29,105 nucleotides of DNA, from NCBI RefSeq assembly GCF_002104995.1, contig NW_024468375.1, forward strand, positions 1 to 29,105, read 5' to 3'. This document shows positions 9,691-17,462 of the stretch, one piece after another. The position numbers and the translations under genes were made by a program. A model generated the notes under the pieces. It made no database searches. It was not told the origin of the DNA and worked only from the letters and a program-made list of their open reading frames with translations. Origin of the DNA: Linderina pennispora (Eukaryota; Kickxellomycota; Kickxellomycetes; Kickxellales; Kickxellaceae). Numbering within the stretch: position 1 is the first letter of the stretch; every line of letters begins with the position of its first letter.

Positions 9691-12237
9691 TCAGTAGCCT
9701 GGTGGCGGCGGCGCCTGGCCCTGCTGGTCCGGGTGCGGCGGCGTGTGCATCATGACCATGCCGGGCGGCGACGCACCGTATGTCTGCGGCGGGTACTGCG
9801 GGTATCCCATGGGCATCGGCATGTTCGGGTACCCCTGCGGCGGTGGGGGGCCCATATACCCAGGCTGCATGCCATTGAACGGCATCGGCGGCACCATGCC
9901 CATAGGCACAGGCGGGACGTTGCCATACATGACGCTGGGGCTATCGGCGCCCGACCTAGCCATGTGCTGCTGGCTGCTGAGCATGGGCGGCGTGGGCGGC
10001 ACCGCTGGTCCCATCTCAGGTGTGGTAGCCATGTGTGCGCTGCTGGCACCCGATCCGCTGCTCTGCACGTGCGGCAGCGGGTGGGCTGTGGGCGGCGTCG
10101 GGCCGTTGACAGCGGAGATCACCGGCGAGCGCCCAGCGGCCATCATCGGCGACGGGTAGCTGGGCGCCGATGTATACGGGTTCGGTGCATACGCCGGCAT
10201 TCCGTAGGGCGGAGTGGAGTAGGGCGCCGATGTCGGCATGCGTGGTGGGCCGCCAGCCATCATCGGCGGCTGCTGGTACGGATACTGCATGTAGCCATAG
10301 TAGCCCTGCGGCATGCCGTACTGCTGGGCATACATCATCATGGGGTCGGGCTCGTCAAAGCCGTACTGGCTGCGGTACGGACGCGACCCGAACGGCCATG
10401 TCGGTGAGGAGTCGTCTGGAGAGCTACTGGGTGTCATCTTGAACGACCCACCCCACAGCGCCTTGGGCGTGCGGTCGAGCGTGCGTCGGCCAAAGAACAG
10501 GTTGTACTCGGGTTGGGCAGGCTTCGACGCAGCCTTGGGCACAAAGGGCGTGGCCGAGGCGCTGGGCTTGAAGGACGCTGCCTTGGCGTTGAATTTGAAG
10601 CCCTTCTTGTCGTCGGCCTTCTTTGCCTCGCTGGTCTTCGTTGGCTCGTCGGTCTTCTTTGGCTCCTCAGCCTTTACTGGCTCCTCGGCCTGCTTGGGCT
10701 CTTCCTTCTTGGTCTCCGCCGGCTTCTTGGTCTCCGCCGGCTTCTTCGCCTCCTCTACCGCCTTCTTGGTCTCCTCTGCTTTCTTGGGCGGTTCCTCAGC
10801 AGCCTTTGGCGACGGCTGGCGCTTCTTGGCTCCAACAATTTCTGCCACATCGTCTGGCATCGGACTGCTCAGCTTGAACGAGTGGTGGAACTTGACGAGC
10901 TCCGACATGCGTGTCTTCAGCACCGCCTGCTTGCGTTGTTGGATGCGTTCGCGCTCCGAGTTCAGCTTCTCCGTAATATCTGCCATTGGCTTGTTCAGCG
11001 CCGCAATCTCGGGACGGTCCTTGATTCCGCGCAGGTTGGCCAGCTTGCTCGACTGCCCGCTGATGCGTGGGCTCAGCGCAGCAATCGCCGGGTCTGGGAG
11101 TGTGCTGGCTCCAGGATCGGGCGACGCCGACGCCGACGCGCTGTTTGACATGGCGTCGGTCTTGGGCGACGGCGTGTGTCCAGTCATCCGGATGTTGAGC
11201 TTGGCCAAGGCCGCTGCTGCCACAGCATTATTGGGTGCCGGCTTGGGCGCATCACTGAGCTTGCCTTGCGCTGACGCAGACCCATGGACCGCCACACCGG
11301 CCACCTCGGGCTGTGGCTGGGGTGTGGCGGAGCTCCGGCGGGCTGGCTCAGCGGACTGATCGGCAGATGCCTCCTTGGCACGCAGATATGGCGGCACGTA
11401 CTTGGTGCCAGGTCGCAGAACCGCACCGTACCGGTCTTCCTCATCCATGCCGTCATCGCCCTTGGTGATTTCCTGGCGTTCCTCGGCCACGTGCGCGTTC
11501 ATGAACGGCGCGTTCTGGATCTCCTGTGCAATCCGCACAGCCTCGCGCTCGCGCTCCTTGTACTTGGCGCTCGACCGGTCAAGCTTGGTTGTATAAATCT
11601 CCTCGTCAAAGTCCGTCGTCAGCCCAAACAGTCGCTCGTTGGTGGCGAACTGGTCCCACGAGCCGCCCGACGCGTCCAGCGACTCGAGCGCCAGATCGTC
11701 GCCCTCGTCGGGCACCCACCGGTGTAGTTCGCGCTCGCCGGTCTCGCCAACCCGGCTAATGTCCGTGTCGGTCTTGAAGCCTGTGCGGGTCGTCTCCTTG
11801 ACCTCGTGGTCGAACCCGGCTGTTCCGCTGATCGACAGGCAATCGGAACCGTTGATCACCAGCGTGTCTGTTGGCGGGATGGTGCGGCTGGCGCCCACCG
11901 TGTACGCGTACCGGAGCACCACGCTCTGCGCGTCTGTCGGATTGACTGAGTCCAGGATTCCTTGGTACGTCACTGTGCGCGTCACCACTGCGACCTCGGT
12001 GCCGACAAGGAACGACAGAAGAAATATGAGCCGCTGGTTCATTGCATTGACTTGCTCCATGGGCTCGCCCTCGATAAACCCGGGCCCGTTGGCGACTGTG
12101 TCCGTGGCCTTTGCTGTGCGCGCTGCAGGCTTGGCTGCCTGCTCGCTGGCCTTTCCTTGGCGGTTGCTGAATTGCGGCGGCCCGGCTGTCCACCGATTGC
12201 TGCCAGGCTTGCTGCTAGCCCGTGTACCTCCTCCCAT
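9691..12237 (-). CDS. PBP1: Ataxin-2 family protein Pbp1 (LSM, LsmAD, PAM2)
   Basis: Pbp1/ataxin-2 binds cytoplasmic poly(A)-binding protein and acts in stress granules, polyadenylation control and TORC1 signalling. The 848-residue product has an ataxin-type LSM domain (about 66-138) and an LsmAD domain from about 194 (WDQFATNERLFG, then TTKLDRSS). A Lys/Glu/Pro/Ala repeat stretch follows. A PAM2-like motif, FNAKAASFKP (549-558), fits LNxxAxEFxP with Phe for Leu and Ser for Glu. The C terminus is Pro/Met/Gly/Tyr-rich, low-complexity and prone to condensation. The first ATG of the frame is 12237, with A at -3; the longer open frame to 12309 lacks an ATG. The gene is a single open frame. Its strong codon bias also opens long antisense frames, which I reject. 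Confidence 0.9.
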   Translation of the reverse strand: MGGGTRASSKPGSNRWTAGPPQFSNRQGKASEQAAKPAARTAKATDTVANGPGFIEGEPMEQVNAMNQRLIFLLSFLVGTEVAVVTRTVTYQGILDSVNPTDAQSVVLRYAYTVGASRTIPPTDTLVINGSDCLSISGTAGFDHEVKETTRTGFKTDTDISRVGETGERELHRWVPDEGDDLALESLDASGGSWDQFATNERLFGLTTDFDEEIYTTKLDRSSAKYKEREREAVRIAQEIQNAPFMNAHVAEERQEITKGDDGMDEEDRYGAVLRPGTKYVPPYLRAKEASADQSAEPARRSSATPQPQPEVAGVAVHGSASAQGKLSDAPKPAPNNAVAAAALAKLNIRMTGHTPSPKTDAMSNSASASASPDPGASTLPDPAIAALSPRISGQSSKLANLRGIKDRPEIAALNKPMADITEKLNSERERIQQRKQAVLKTRMSELVKFHHSFKLSSPMPDDVAEIVGAKKRQPSPKAAEEPPKKAEETKKAVEEAKKPAETKKPAETKKEEPKQAEEPVKAEEPKKTDEPTKTSEAKKADDKKGFKFNAKAASFKPSASATPFVPKAASKPAQPEYNLFFGRRTLDRTPKALWGGSFKMTPSSSPDDSSPTWPFGSRPYRSQYGFDEPDPMMMYAQQYGMPQGYYGYMQYPYQQPPMMAGGPPRMPTSAPYSTPPYGMPAYAPNPYTSAPSYPSPMMAAGRSPVISAVNGPTPPTAHPLPHVQSSGSGASSAHMATTPEMGPAVPPTPPMLSSQQHMARSGADSPSVMYGNVPPVPMGMVPPMPFNGMQPGYMGPPPPQGYPNMPMPMGYPQYPPQTYGASPPGMVMMHTPPHPDQQGQAPPPPGY

Positions 12238-12430
12238 CTTTGTGAAATGAGCGTTCAGGAAATGAAGAAATAAAGGCAAAGATAAAATAGAAAAAGAGTG
12301 GTCACGCAAACAGTGGAGGAGAAATGCAGAGGTTGTCGAAAAGTACCCAGCTATTTTTTCCTCGCGAAACGAATGATGGGCGACGGCTACGGTGCTAATT
12401 TGGGTTCGCGCTTTTGAAAGCCAGCTTGGT

Positions 12431-12796
12431 TTAAAGATAGACTGCGCTCGTGATGTTTATTGCGGACACTTTTGTTTCGTGTGTCGACCGCGTATTTCCC
12501 CAATAGAGCAGGCCATGTTCACGAAAGTCTGACGCGCACCGCACACCACACAAAGGGCAGAACTGCGCAGCTACGTGCAGATAGCGCATGTCCAGAATAG
12601 AGTGTGAGCTCAGGTTCTCATTCTCGGCTATTAATCGCTGGCTGAGCCACATGACCGCCGCCTCTGTCAGGATCCATAGCTCTCGGCAGCGATCTCCAGC
12701 GTATGTTGGAATCAGGAAACCGCTTGGCCTGCACGTTCCACAGCGGCTTTGCAGATTTGAAACATGTATTCTTTGGAGTTGTTTTTCACTAGCCAT
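12431..12796 (-). CDS. Hypothetical 121-residue protein with CxxC motifs
   Basis: I do not recognise this protein. It runs from ATG 12796 to a TAA and carries two CxxC pairs, CGTC near residue 19 and CPLC near 80 followed by another Cys, which could bind zinc. The middle is a helical, Leu/Ala-rich segment. There is no signal peptide or clear membrane segment. Its start codon lies 8 nt after the stop of the mitochondrial bL9 gene on the same strand, in a different frame. It must therefore use a promoter inside that gene, or be the second frame of a shared transcript, or be noncoding 3' UTR. I favour a real but unproven gene only weakly. Confidence 0.4.
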   Translation of the reverse strand: MASEKQLQRIHVSNLQSRCGTCRPSGFLIPTYAGDRCRELWILTEAAVMWLSQRLIAENENLSSHSILDMRYLHVAAQFCPLCGVRCASDFREHGLLYWGNTRSTHETKVSAINITSAVYL

Positions 12797-12804
12797 TCAA
12801 GAGC

Positions 12805-13495
12805 TCAGTTGTCCGCCTTCTCGGCCTTGACGACCCTGATCGTGAACGATGCCTGTCCAGCGTAAATGAGCTTGACCACGCACGTGTACTCGCCCAGCGT
12901 CTTGATCTTGTCGTCCATGGCCAGCGCCTCCTTCTCAATCTTGATGCCATGCTCGCCCAGTGCCTTGAGCACATCGGCCTTGCTAACCGATCCGTAAATC
13001 GCCTCGTTCTCCTCAGATCCCTCCACAGCGCTTCTCTCAAACTCAATCACCGGCAGCTCCACGACCCGCTGGATCATTGTCTGGTTGCCGAGCGCCGTTG
13101 CGTGCACCTTCTGCTGCTGGTCCAAGGCTGCCCGTGAGGGTCCCTCTGCCGCCTTCTCCTCGGCCAGAACCTTGCTGCGGTCGAGCGGCCCGCGCCGCGC
13201 AATCACGTAATCGGCCAGGCGCTTCGGGAATAGCTCGTGGCGCATATAAGCCGGGTCCACTTCGATGGCTGTGCCCACCGCACCGATCCGCGGAACGTCC
13301 TTGATTAGCTTTACAGGGATAGTAGTCTTCTTCTTCAGCCCGCGCTACAAAGAATTGGATCATGTGTCTTTAGGCGCCGCTCGATCCTCTCACAGGTCAG
13401 GGTTTGCTTATGTAAACGGCCATTCTTACCTGGAGAATCTGAATGGGCGACCGTGCCAAACCGCTGCTGCTGACCTGCCGACCGAGAAAGTTCAT
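12805..13495 (-). CDS. MRPL9: Mitochondrial large-subunit ribosomal protein bL9m, two exons
   Basis: Exon 1 (13495-13430) encodes 22 residues rich in Ser/Arg/Leu, a likely mitochondrial targeting sequence (MNFLGRQVSSSGLARS). An 85-nt intron (13429-13345, donor GTAAGA, acceptor GTAG) joins in phase 0 to exon 2 (13344-12805). The total is 201 residues. Exon 2 opens with RGLKKKTTIPVKLIKDV and continues through VGTAIEVDPAYMRHELFPK, the conserved N-terminal domain of bacterial-type bL9 that binds 23S rRNA. The remainder matches the linker helix and C-terminal domain in size. Without the intron the conserved N-terminal strand is lost. The neighbouring SDR gene lies upstream on the same strand. Confidence 0.9.
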
Positions 13496-13815
13496 TGTGA
13501 ATGTACAGAATAGTATAGGGGAGTAGCCAGGGAAAGTGGAAATGGATAGTCGACGGGAGAAGGAGAGCCTGTCGGAATTCGAAGCACACAACCAGCAGAT
13601 AAAAAAATCGCTTCAAGCCGGTTCCTGCTTGATAGCCCTTTGATCCGGTGATCACTTTGCCTTGTCTCCCCTGGCCACAGCGGCAGCCACGACGCGCCTT
13701 TTCTGCGAAAAAAACACATGGCCCAAGCCCCTTCCAAACACCATGGTGCTATGTGAACTGGTTTAAATATGAAAGAATTACGTGGAAGTATATGCGGTAT
13801 CGAGCCACCCACTGG
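13496..13815. other. Short intergenic region upstream of bL9m
   Basis: About 320 bp between the bL9m start and the SDR stop, both minus strand. It should hold the bL9m promoter and the SDR 3' UTR. It contains the 8-bp palindrome GTGATCAC near 13648-13655, the core of the longer palindrome seen at 22105-22118. Nothing else stands out. Confidence 0.4.
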
Positions 13816-14601
13816 TCAGGGCCTCACAAACATCCCGCCGTCAACTAGCATCGTTGTCCCAGTAACATAAGCCCCGGCCGTCGATGAGAGGTAGATGATC
13901 GCAGAGGCAACATCTGCCTTGTTTCCAAGCCGCTTGAGAAGAATGGCACTCTTCACCGTCTTCTTGTACCGCTCATCCTGCTGCTCGTGAAGTTTGCTGA
14001 CGAAGACACCCGGGGCAAAGGCGTTGACGTTGACGTTGTAGGGTGCAAGCTTTTGCGCCAGATCGCGCGTCATATGAGCCAAACCTGCCTTGCACGATGG
14101 GTACAGGGTATTGGTGATAGGTAGGTTTGTCATAGCACTAATACTAGTCACGTTAATAACCCGCGCAGGATCATCGTCAGTGGCTGTCTTTAGTAGCAGG
14201 GGCAGGAACTTTTGGACAAGGGTAAGCGGGCGCTGCAGGGTGATGGTAATGTCGCGCACCATATCTGACTCGGTCAGCTCAATAAATGGCTTTGGCGTCA
14301 CCAAGACAGCGTTGTTGATGAGGACATGGATGCCGTTTGGTTCCCGGCGTGCTATTTCTCCAGCGAGCGCCTCGACCTGGTCGTACTCAAGTAAGTCACA
14401 CACGACGTACTGGCACTTGCCAGGTCCACTAGCTGTCAGACGCTCAGACTCGCGCTTGAGGTTCTCTTCGTTCCGACTGGTAATGTAGACATTGGCGCCG
14501 TTTACGACAAGCCCCTCGGCGGCCATGAGTCCGATACCCGTAGCACCACCAGTAATGACGAAGGTCTTGTTGCTAACAGAGAAGAGCGATGCAATGTCCA
14601 T
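13816..14601 (-). CDS. Short-chain dehydrogenase/reductase (SDR)
   Basis: This complete 261-residue classical SDR is an NAD(P)-dependent oxidoreductase; the substrate cannot be read from the sequence. The cofactor motif TGGATGIG is at 17-24. Arg43, in ITSRNEENL after the second strand, suggests NADP(H) preference. The LINNA motif is at 94-98, followed by Val where Gly is usual. The active site has YPSCK (Tyr167, Lys171), with the catalytic Ser from S153 or S155. The C-terminal VTGTTMLVDGG motif is typical of the family. It starts at ATG 14601, has no introns and is transcribed divergently from the cytochrome P450, 916 bp away. That pairing hints at a shared metabolic role but does not prove one. 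Confidence 0.9.
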   Translation of the reverse strand: MDIASLFSVSNKTFVITGGATGIGLMAAEGLVVNGANVYITSRNEENLKRESERLTASGPGKCQYVVCDLLEYDQVEALAGEIARREPNGIHVLINNAVLVTPKPFIELTESDMVRDITITLQRPLTLVQKFLPLLLKTATDDDPARVINVTSISAMTNLPITNTLYPSCKAGLAHMTRDLAQKLAPYNVNVNAFAPGVFVSKLHEQQDERYKKTVKSAILLKRLGNKADVASAIIYLSSTAGAYVTGTTMLVDGGMFVRP

Positions 14602-15517
14602 GGTAAAAAATATGTATAAGATTGTAGTGCTGCTGAGGTAAAGTGCACTCGCTGTACTGGACCCCTATGCATTTTAAGCAGCAGGCTGCGGTCAAGCACG
14701 TCTGCTGTGGAAGCTCAGGTCCTTGTTGCGCAAAGAGAGGGGCACAGCTCATGGCGTGCGAAGCAATATCTCGTCATTGTTGGCTCCTAAAGTGGAGACC
14801 ACCTCATGTTGTTCTTTACAAGCCTGCTGTTGTGACCTAGGGGCGCCCTTGGAAGTATGCAGAGCTTTCCCACTGTGGGAATGGATTGGTCAATACCCCT
14901 AGACCCACATGGGTGATAAAAGAGCATGTAAAGTTTGTAGCCAATGGGCTCACTCTTTCATGGTTTGGAAACCCGCAGATGGCATCATGAAGAATGAGGT
15001 TCCAGCGACATCAATGCCTCAACAAAGCCAGGACTGGCGTTTTAATTATGAACATAGTGGCAATGTCTACTTGTTTTTATTGAACCTAGATCCTGGTTAT
15101 CCATGTGTTAGGAAAGAGAGAAATATGGATACAGTGCCGACAAATACGCCGATTTTGCACCCATGGGCTGTGTATTGGAGCCTACCACGTCGTCTGGGAA
15201 GAGGCATGATACTATATCTTCCTTGTGGCCATTGTGTATATCTTATTCTCACCAAACATGTTAAATAGTGTACTGCGACAGGCACTGACTCTTTCACAGC
15301 CACGTTTTCTCACCAACGCTACATTATTTGGCTTATTTGCGGCTTTCTGCCACCCGTACCACATTCCTTGTCAATAGGGCCCAGTTATCACAGGTCCAAA
15401 CTAAATGGTGGGAACCCCTATCCACTAAGAGACTTTCGCTTTCGTAGACTATATATATTCTGCATTCCTATGGACGCTGGTTGACGATAACATCATCTCA
15501 GTATCTGTTTAGCACAC
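14602..15517. promoter_or_regulatory. Bidirectional intergenic region between SDR and P450
   Basis: About 916 bp separate the divergent start codons, so both promoters lie here. Seen by eye are a CCAAT sequence near 14939-14943 and a TATA tract at 15450-15458. A 119-codon ORF (14909-15268) is open but has no recognisable features and is rejected. Its composition is more AT-rich than the flanking genes. Confidence 0.5.
15450..15458 (+). promoter_or_regulatory. TATA box candidate for the P450 gene
   Basis: TATATATAT lies 60 bp upstream of the P450 ATG at 15518, a plausible distance for a fungal core promoter with a short leader. This is a sequence match only. Confidence 0.55.
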
Positions 15518-17065
15518 ATGGTTTATTTCGACATCTTTAGTATTTTCGATAAAGACAAGCTGTTGTCTTCTCAAATATTCTGGGCGACAGCAGCTGCCTT
15601 CTTCATCGGCTATGTCATCTATGCCTTCTTCTTGTCTTTTGGGAGCCAGTTCAGGGGTCCGCTCATTGCCCGCTTTGGGATTGTTCGCGACCTGGTTGTG
15701 CTTGCGTCCGGGAACCTTGCCGACGTATGTGAGGATGATTACTACCGATATGGCGACATCTACCACATTAGTGCAAACCGCATTGCATTATCCAACGTCT
15801 CTGACTGTCGCCGTGTGCTTGCGTCCCATGACTTTCGAAAGCCAAGATTCCGGTACCAGGCGTTTGATACCATCGGCCCTAACATGCTCTCAAACACAGT
15901 GCCTGAGATAAGCAACATACGCCGCCGGCAGATTGGCCCTATGTTTAGGCACGGATACCTTGCCGAGATGGAGCCAGCCATAAAAGAGTGTAGCATCAAA
16001 GCGCTCAAGGCGAAGTGGGACAGACTAATCGACGACTCCGGTGGAACAGCCATGGTGAACTACTACTCGGATTTCTTGCTGATTGTATTTGATATTATCA
16101 GTACACTCGGGTTTGACTATCAATTCCGGACGCTGGAGAATAACGGGTCGCAGATAGTGAAGTGGGTTGACGATTTGCACCAGCTCAATATGTACAGAGC
16201 TCTCCTCGCATACCCAACTCGGTTCCCAGCGACACTTTTTACAGGCAAGTCAATCAAAGGCGTCCAGGACTTTCTCGATTTTGGCAACAAAATTACGGAG
16301 GAAAGGCGTAGGCAGGTGGAAGCGGGTATGGAGCCGCCAAAGGACATACTACAAGCACTGATTGATGCTGTGGATCCAGTAACAAAGGAGAAGCTGACAA
16401 CGGCGGAAATAACAGCTGAGAACATCATTTTGCTAATGGCTGGCACCAACTCCGCCTCCTATACCATGGCATGGTTTTTGCACTACATGATGCTGTATCC
16501 AGACATCTACAAACGTGCTGTTGACGAAGTCAGGTCGGCATTCCCTCAAGATCACTGCATCGGCTATACAGAGGGACGCACCAAGCTCCCCTTCCTTGAC
16601 GCTTGCATCTATGAAGTAATGCGTATCCGAGGTGTGACATCTGTTGTCTTCCCGCGTGAGGTGCCTGCTGGTGGTGCATCGTTCCAGGGCTACTATTTCC
16701 CGGCTGGAACATCTGTTTTCCTGAATTTCGCTGGTTTGAATCACAACAAGGACGTCTGGGGAGATCCACGAAACTTCCGGCCAGATCGTTTCATTGAGAA
16801 CGAGAACTTGAAGCAGAATGTGTTCACATTCAGCTCAGGTGTTCGTGTCTGCCCTGGACGCAGCCTGGCACACTTTGAGCTCTACACCGTTCTAGCCAAC
16901 CTCCTCAAGGATTACGATTTCAAACCTCCAGAGGGCTCACCTTGGGGCCCTGATAACGTCGACAAGTTTGGCAACCCGATTCCTATGCCGCGCACATTTG
17001 TAACTACAGTCAGACCCAAGTACCCAGAGAGAGACTGCAATGTTCTTATCACCAAGGCTGCGTGA
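15518..17065 (+). CDS. Cytochrome P450 monooxygenase, membrane-anchored
   Basis: The single-exon gene encodes 515 residues, the usual length of an endoplasmic reticulum P450. A hydrophobic anchor lies at about 19-41. The heme-binding loop FSSGVRVCPG has the axial Cys at 445 and fits FxxGxRxCxG exactly. The K-helix ExxR is E366-R369 and the PxRF motif is P422-F425. The I-helix oxygen-activation segment is AGTNSAS (308-314); the usual form is (A/G)Gx(D/E)T(T/S), so the acid is replaced by Asn311 and the Thr by Ser312. This is unusual and may mark a distinct family or chemistry. The substrate is unknown. It is divergent from an SDR gene, as often seen in secondary or xenobiotic metabolism. Confidence 0.97.
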   Translation: MVYFDIFSIFDKDKLLSSQIFWATAAAFFIGYVIYAFFLSFGSQFRGPLIARFGIVRDLVVLASGNLADVCEDDYYRYGDIYHISANRIALSNVSDCRRVLASHDFRKPRFRYQAFDTIGPNMLSNTVPEISNIRRRQIGPMFRHGYLAEMEPAIKECSIKALKAKWDRLIDDSGGTAMVNYYSDFLLIVFDIISTLGFDYQFRTLENNGSQIVKWVDDLHQLNMYRALLAYPTRFPATLFTGKSIKGVQDFLDFGNKITEERRRQVEAGMEPPKDILQALIDAVDPVTKEKLTTAEITAENIILLMAGTNSASYTMAWFLHYMMLYPDIYKRAVDEVRSAFPQDHCIGYTEGRTKLPFLDACIYEVMRIRGVTSVVFPREVPAGGASFQGYYFPAGTSVFLNFAGLNHNKDVWGDPRNFRPDRFIENENLKQNVFTFSSGVRVCPGRSLAHFELYTVLANLLKDYDFKPPEGSPWGPDNVDKFGNPIPMPRTFVTTVRPKYPERDCNVLITKAA

Positions 17066-17462
17066 CCCGTCTTCAGCTAATCAATATACAGCTGTCTGAA
17101 GCAGCTCAAATCTCCATCCACTGCTATTTACTAGCTATCTCAAACACTGGAGTCACTACGCGTCAAGCCTGAGGAGTATACATTAGCCATTCATTTGATT
17201 AATTAATATCCCTTTCAACCGTCCAGGTTATGGCGGATGGTGATGACTGAGCTGCCCAACGCATGGCGGCTATCTTCCATGTGCATTAGTGGTGTTAGCA
17301 ATCATCAGGCTTTCCTGAGACATGAGGATCACCACATTGATCCACGATCAGCGGTTTTTTCAGCCTCTTTTTTTTTTTTTCTCGTCAGCCATCAACTGCA
17401 GCGCGCATTTCAGCTCTCTTCGCATTCTTCATTTCGTCCGTTTTTTATATACAGCATACACG
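17066..17462. other. Intergenic region upstream of UTP13
   Basis: About 400 bp between the P450 stop and the UTP13 start. The last 100 bp are pyrimidine-rich, with a long T run near 17370-17380 and CT-rich text up to the ATG, as in leaders of highly transcribed fungal genes. An AT-rich TTAATTAATA segment lies near 17198-17207, just after the P450. No gene is seen. Confidence 0.5.

Noticed and set aside
9490-10407. 305-codon plus-strand ORF rich in Arg and His
   Set aside because: Antisense of the Pro/Met/Gly-rich tail of PBP1.
10313-11359. 348-codon plus-strand ORF with hydrophobic repeats
   Set aside because: Antisense of the Lys/Glu/Ala repeats of PBP1; no independent support.
14909-15268. 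119-codon plus-strand ORF in the SDR-P450 intergenic region
   Set aside because: ATG start and a CxxC near its N terminus, but no other motif or plausible context, and an overlapping minus-strand ORF; an orphan gene cannot be excluded.
17322-17462. Upstream ATG extending UTP13 by 47 residues
   Set aside because: The added residues are Phe-rich leader translated from a T-rich tract; family similarity begins after ATG 17463.
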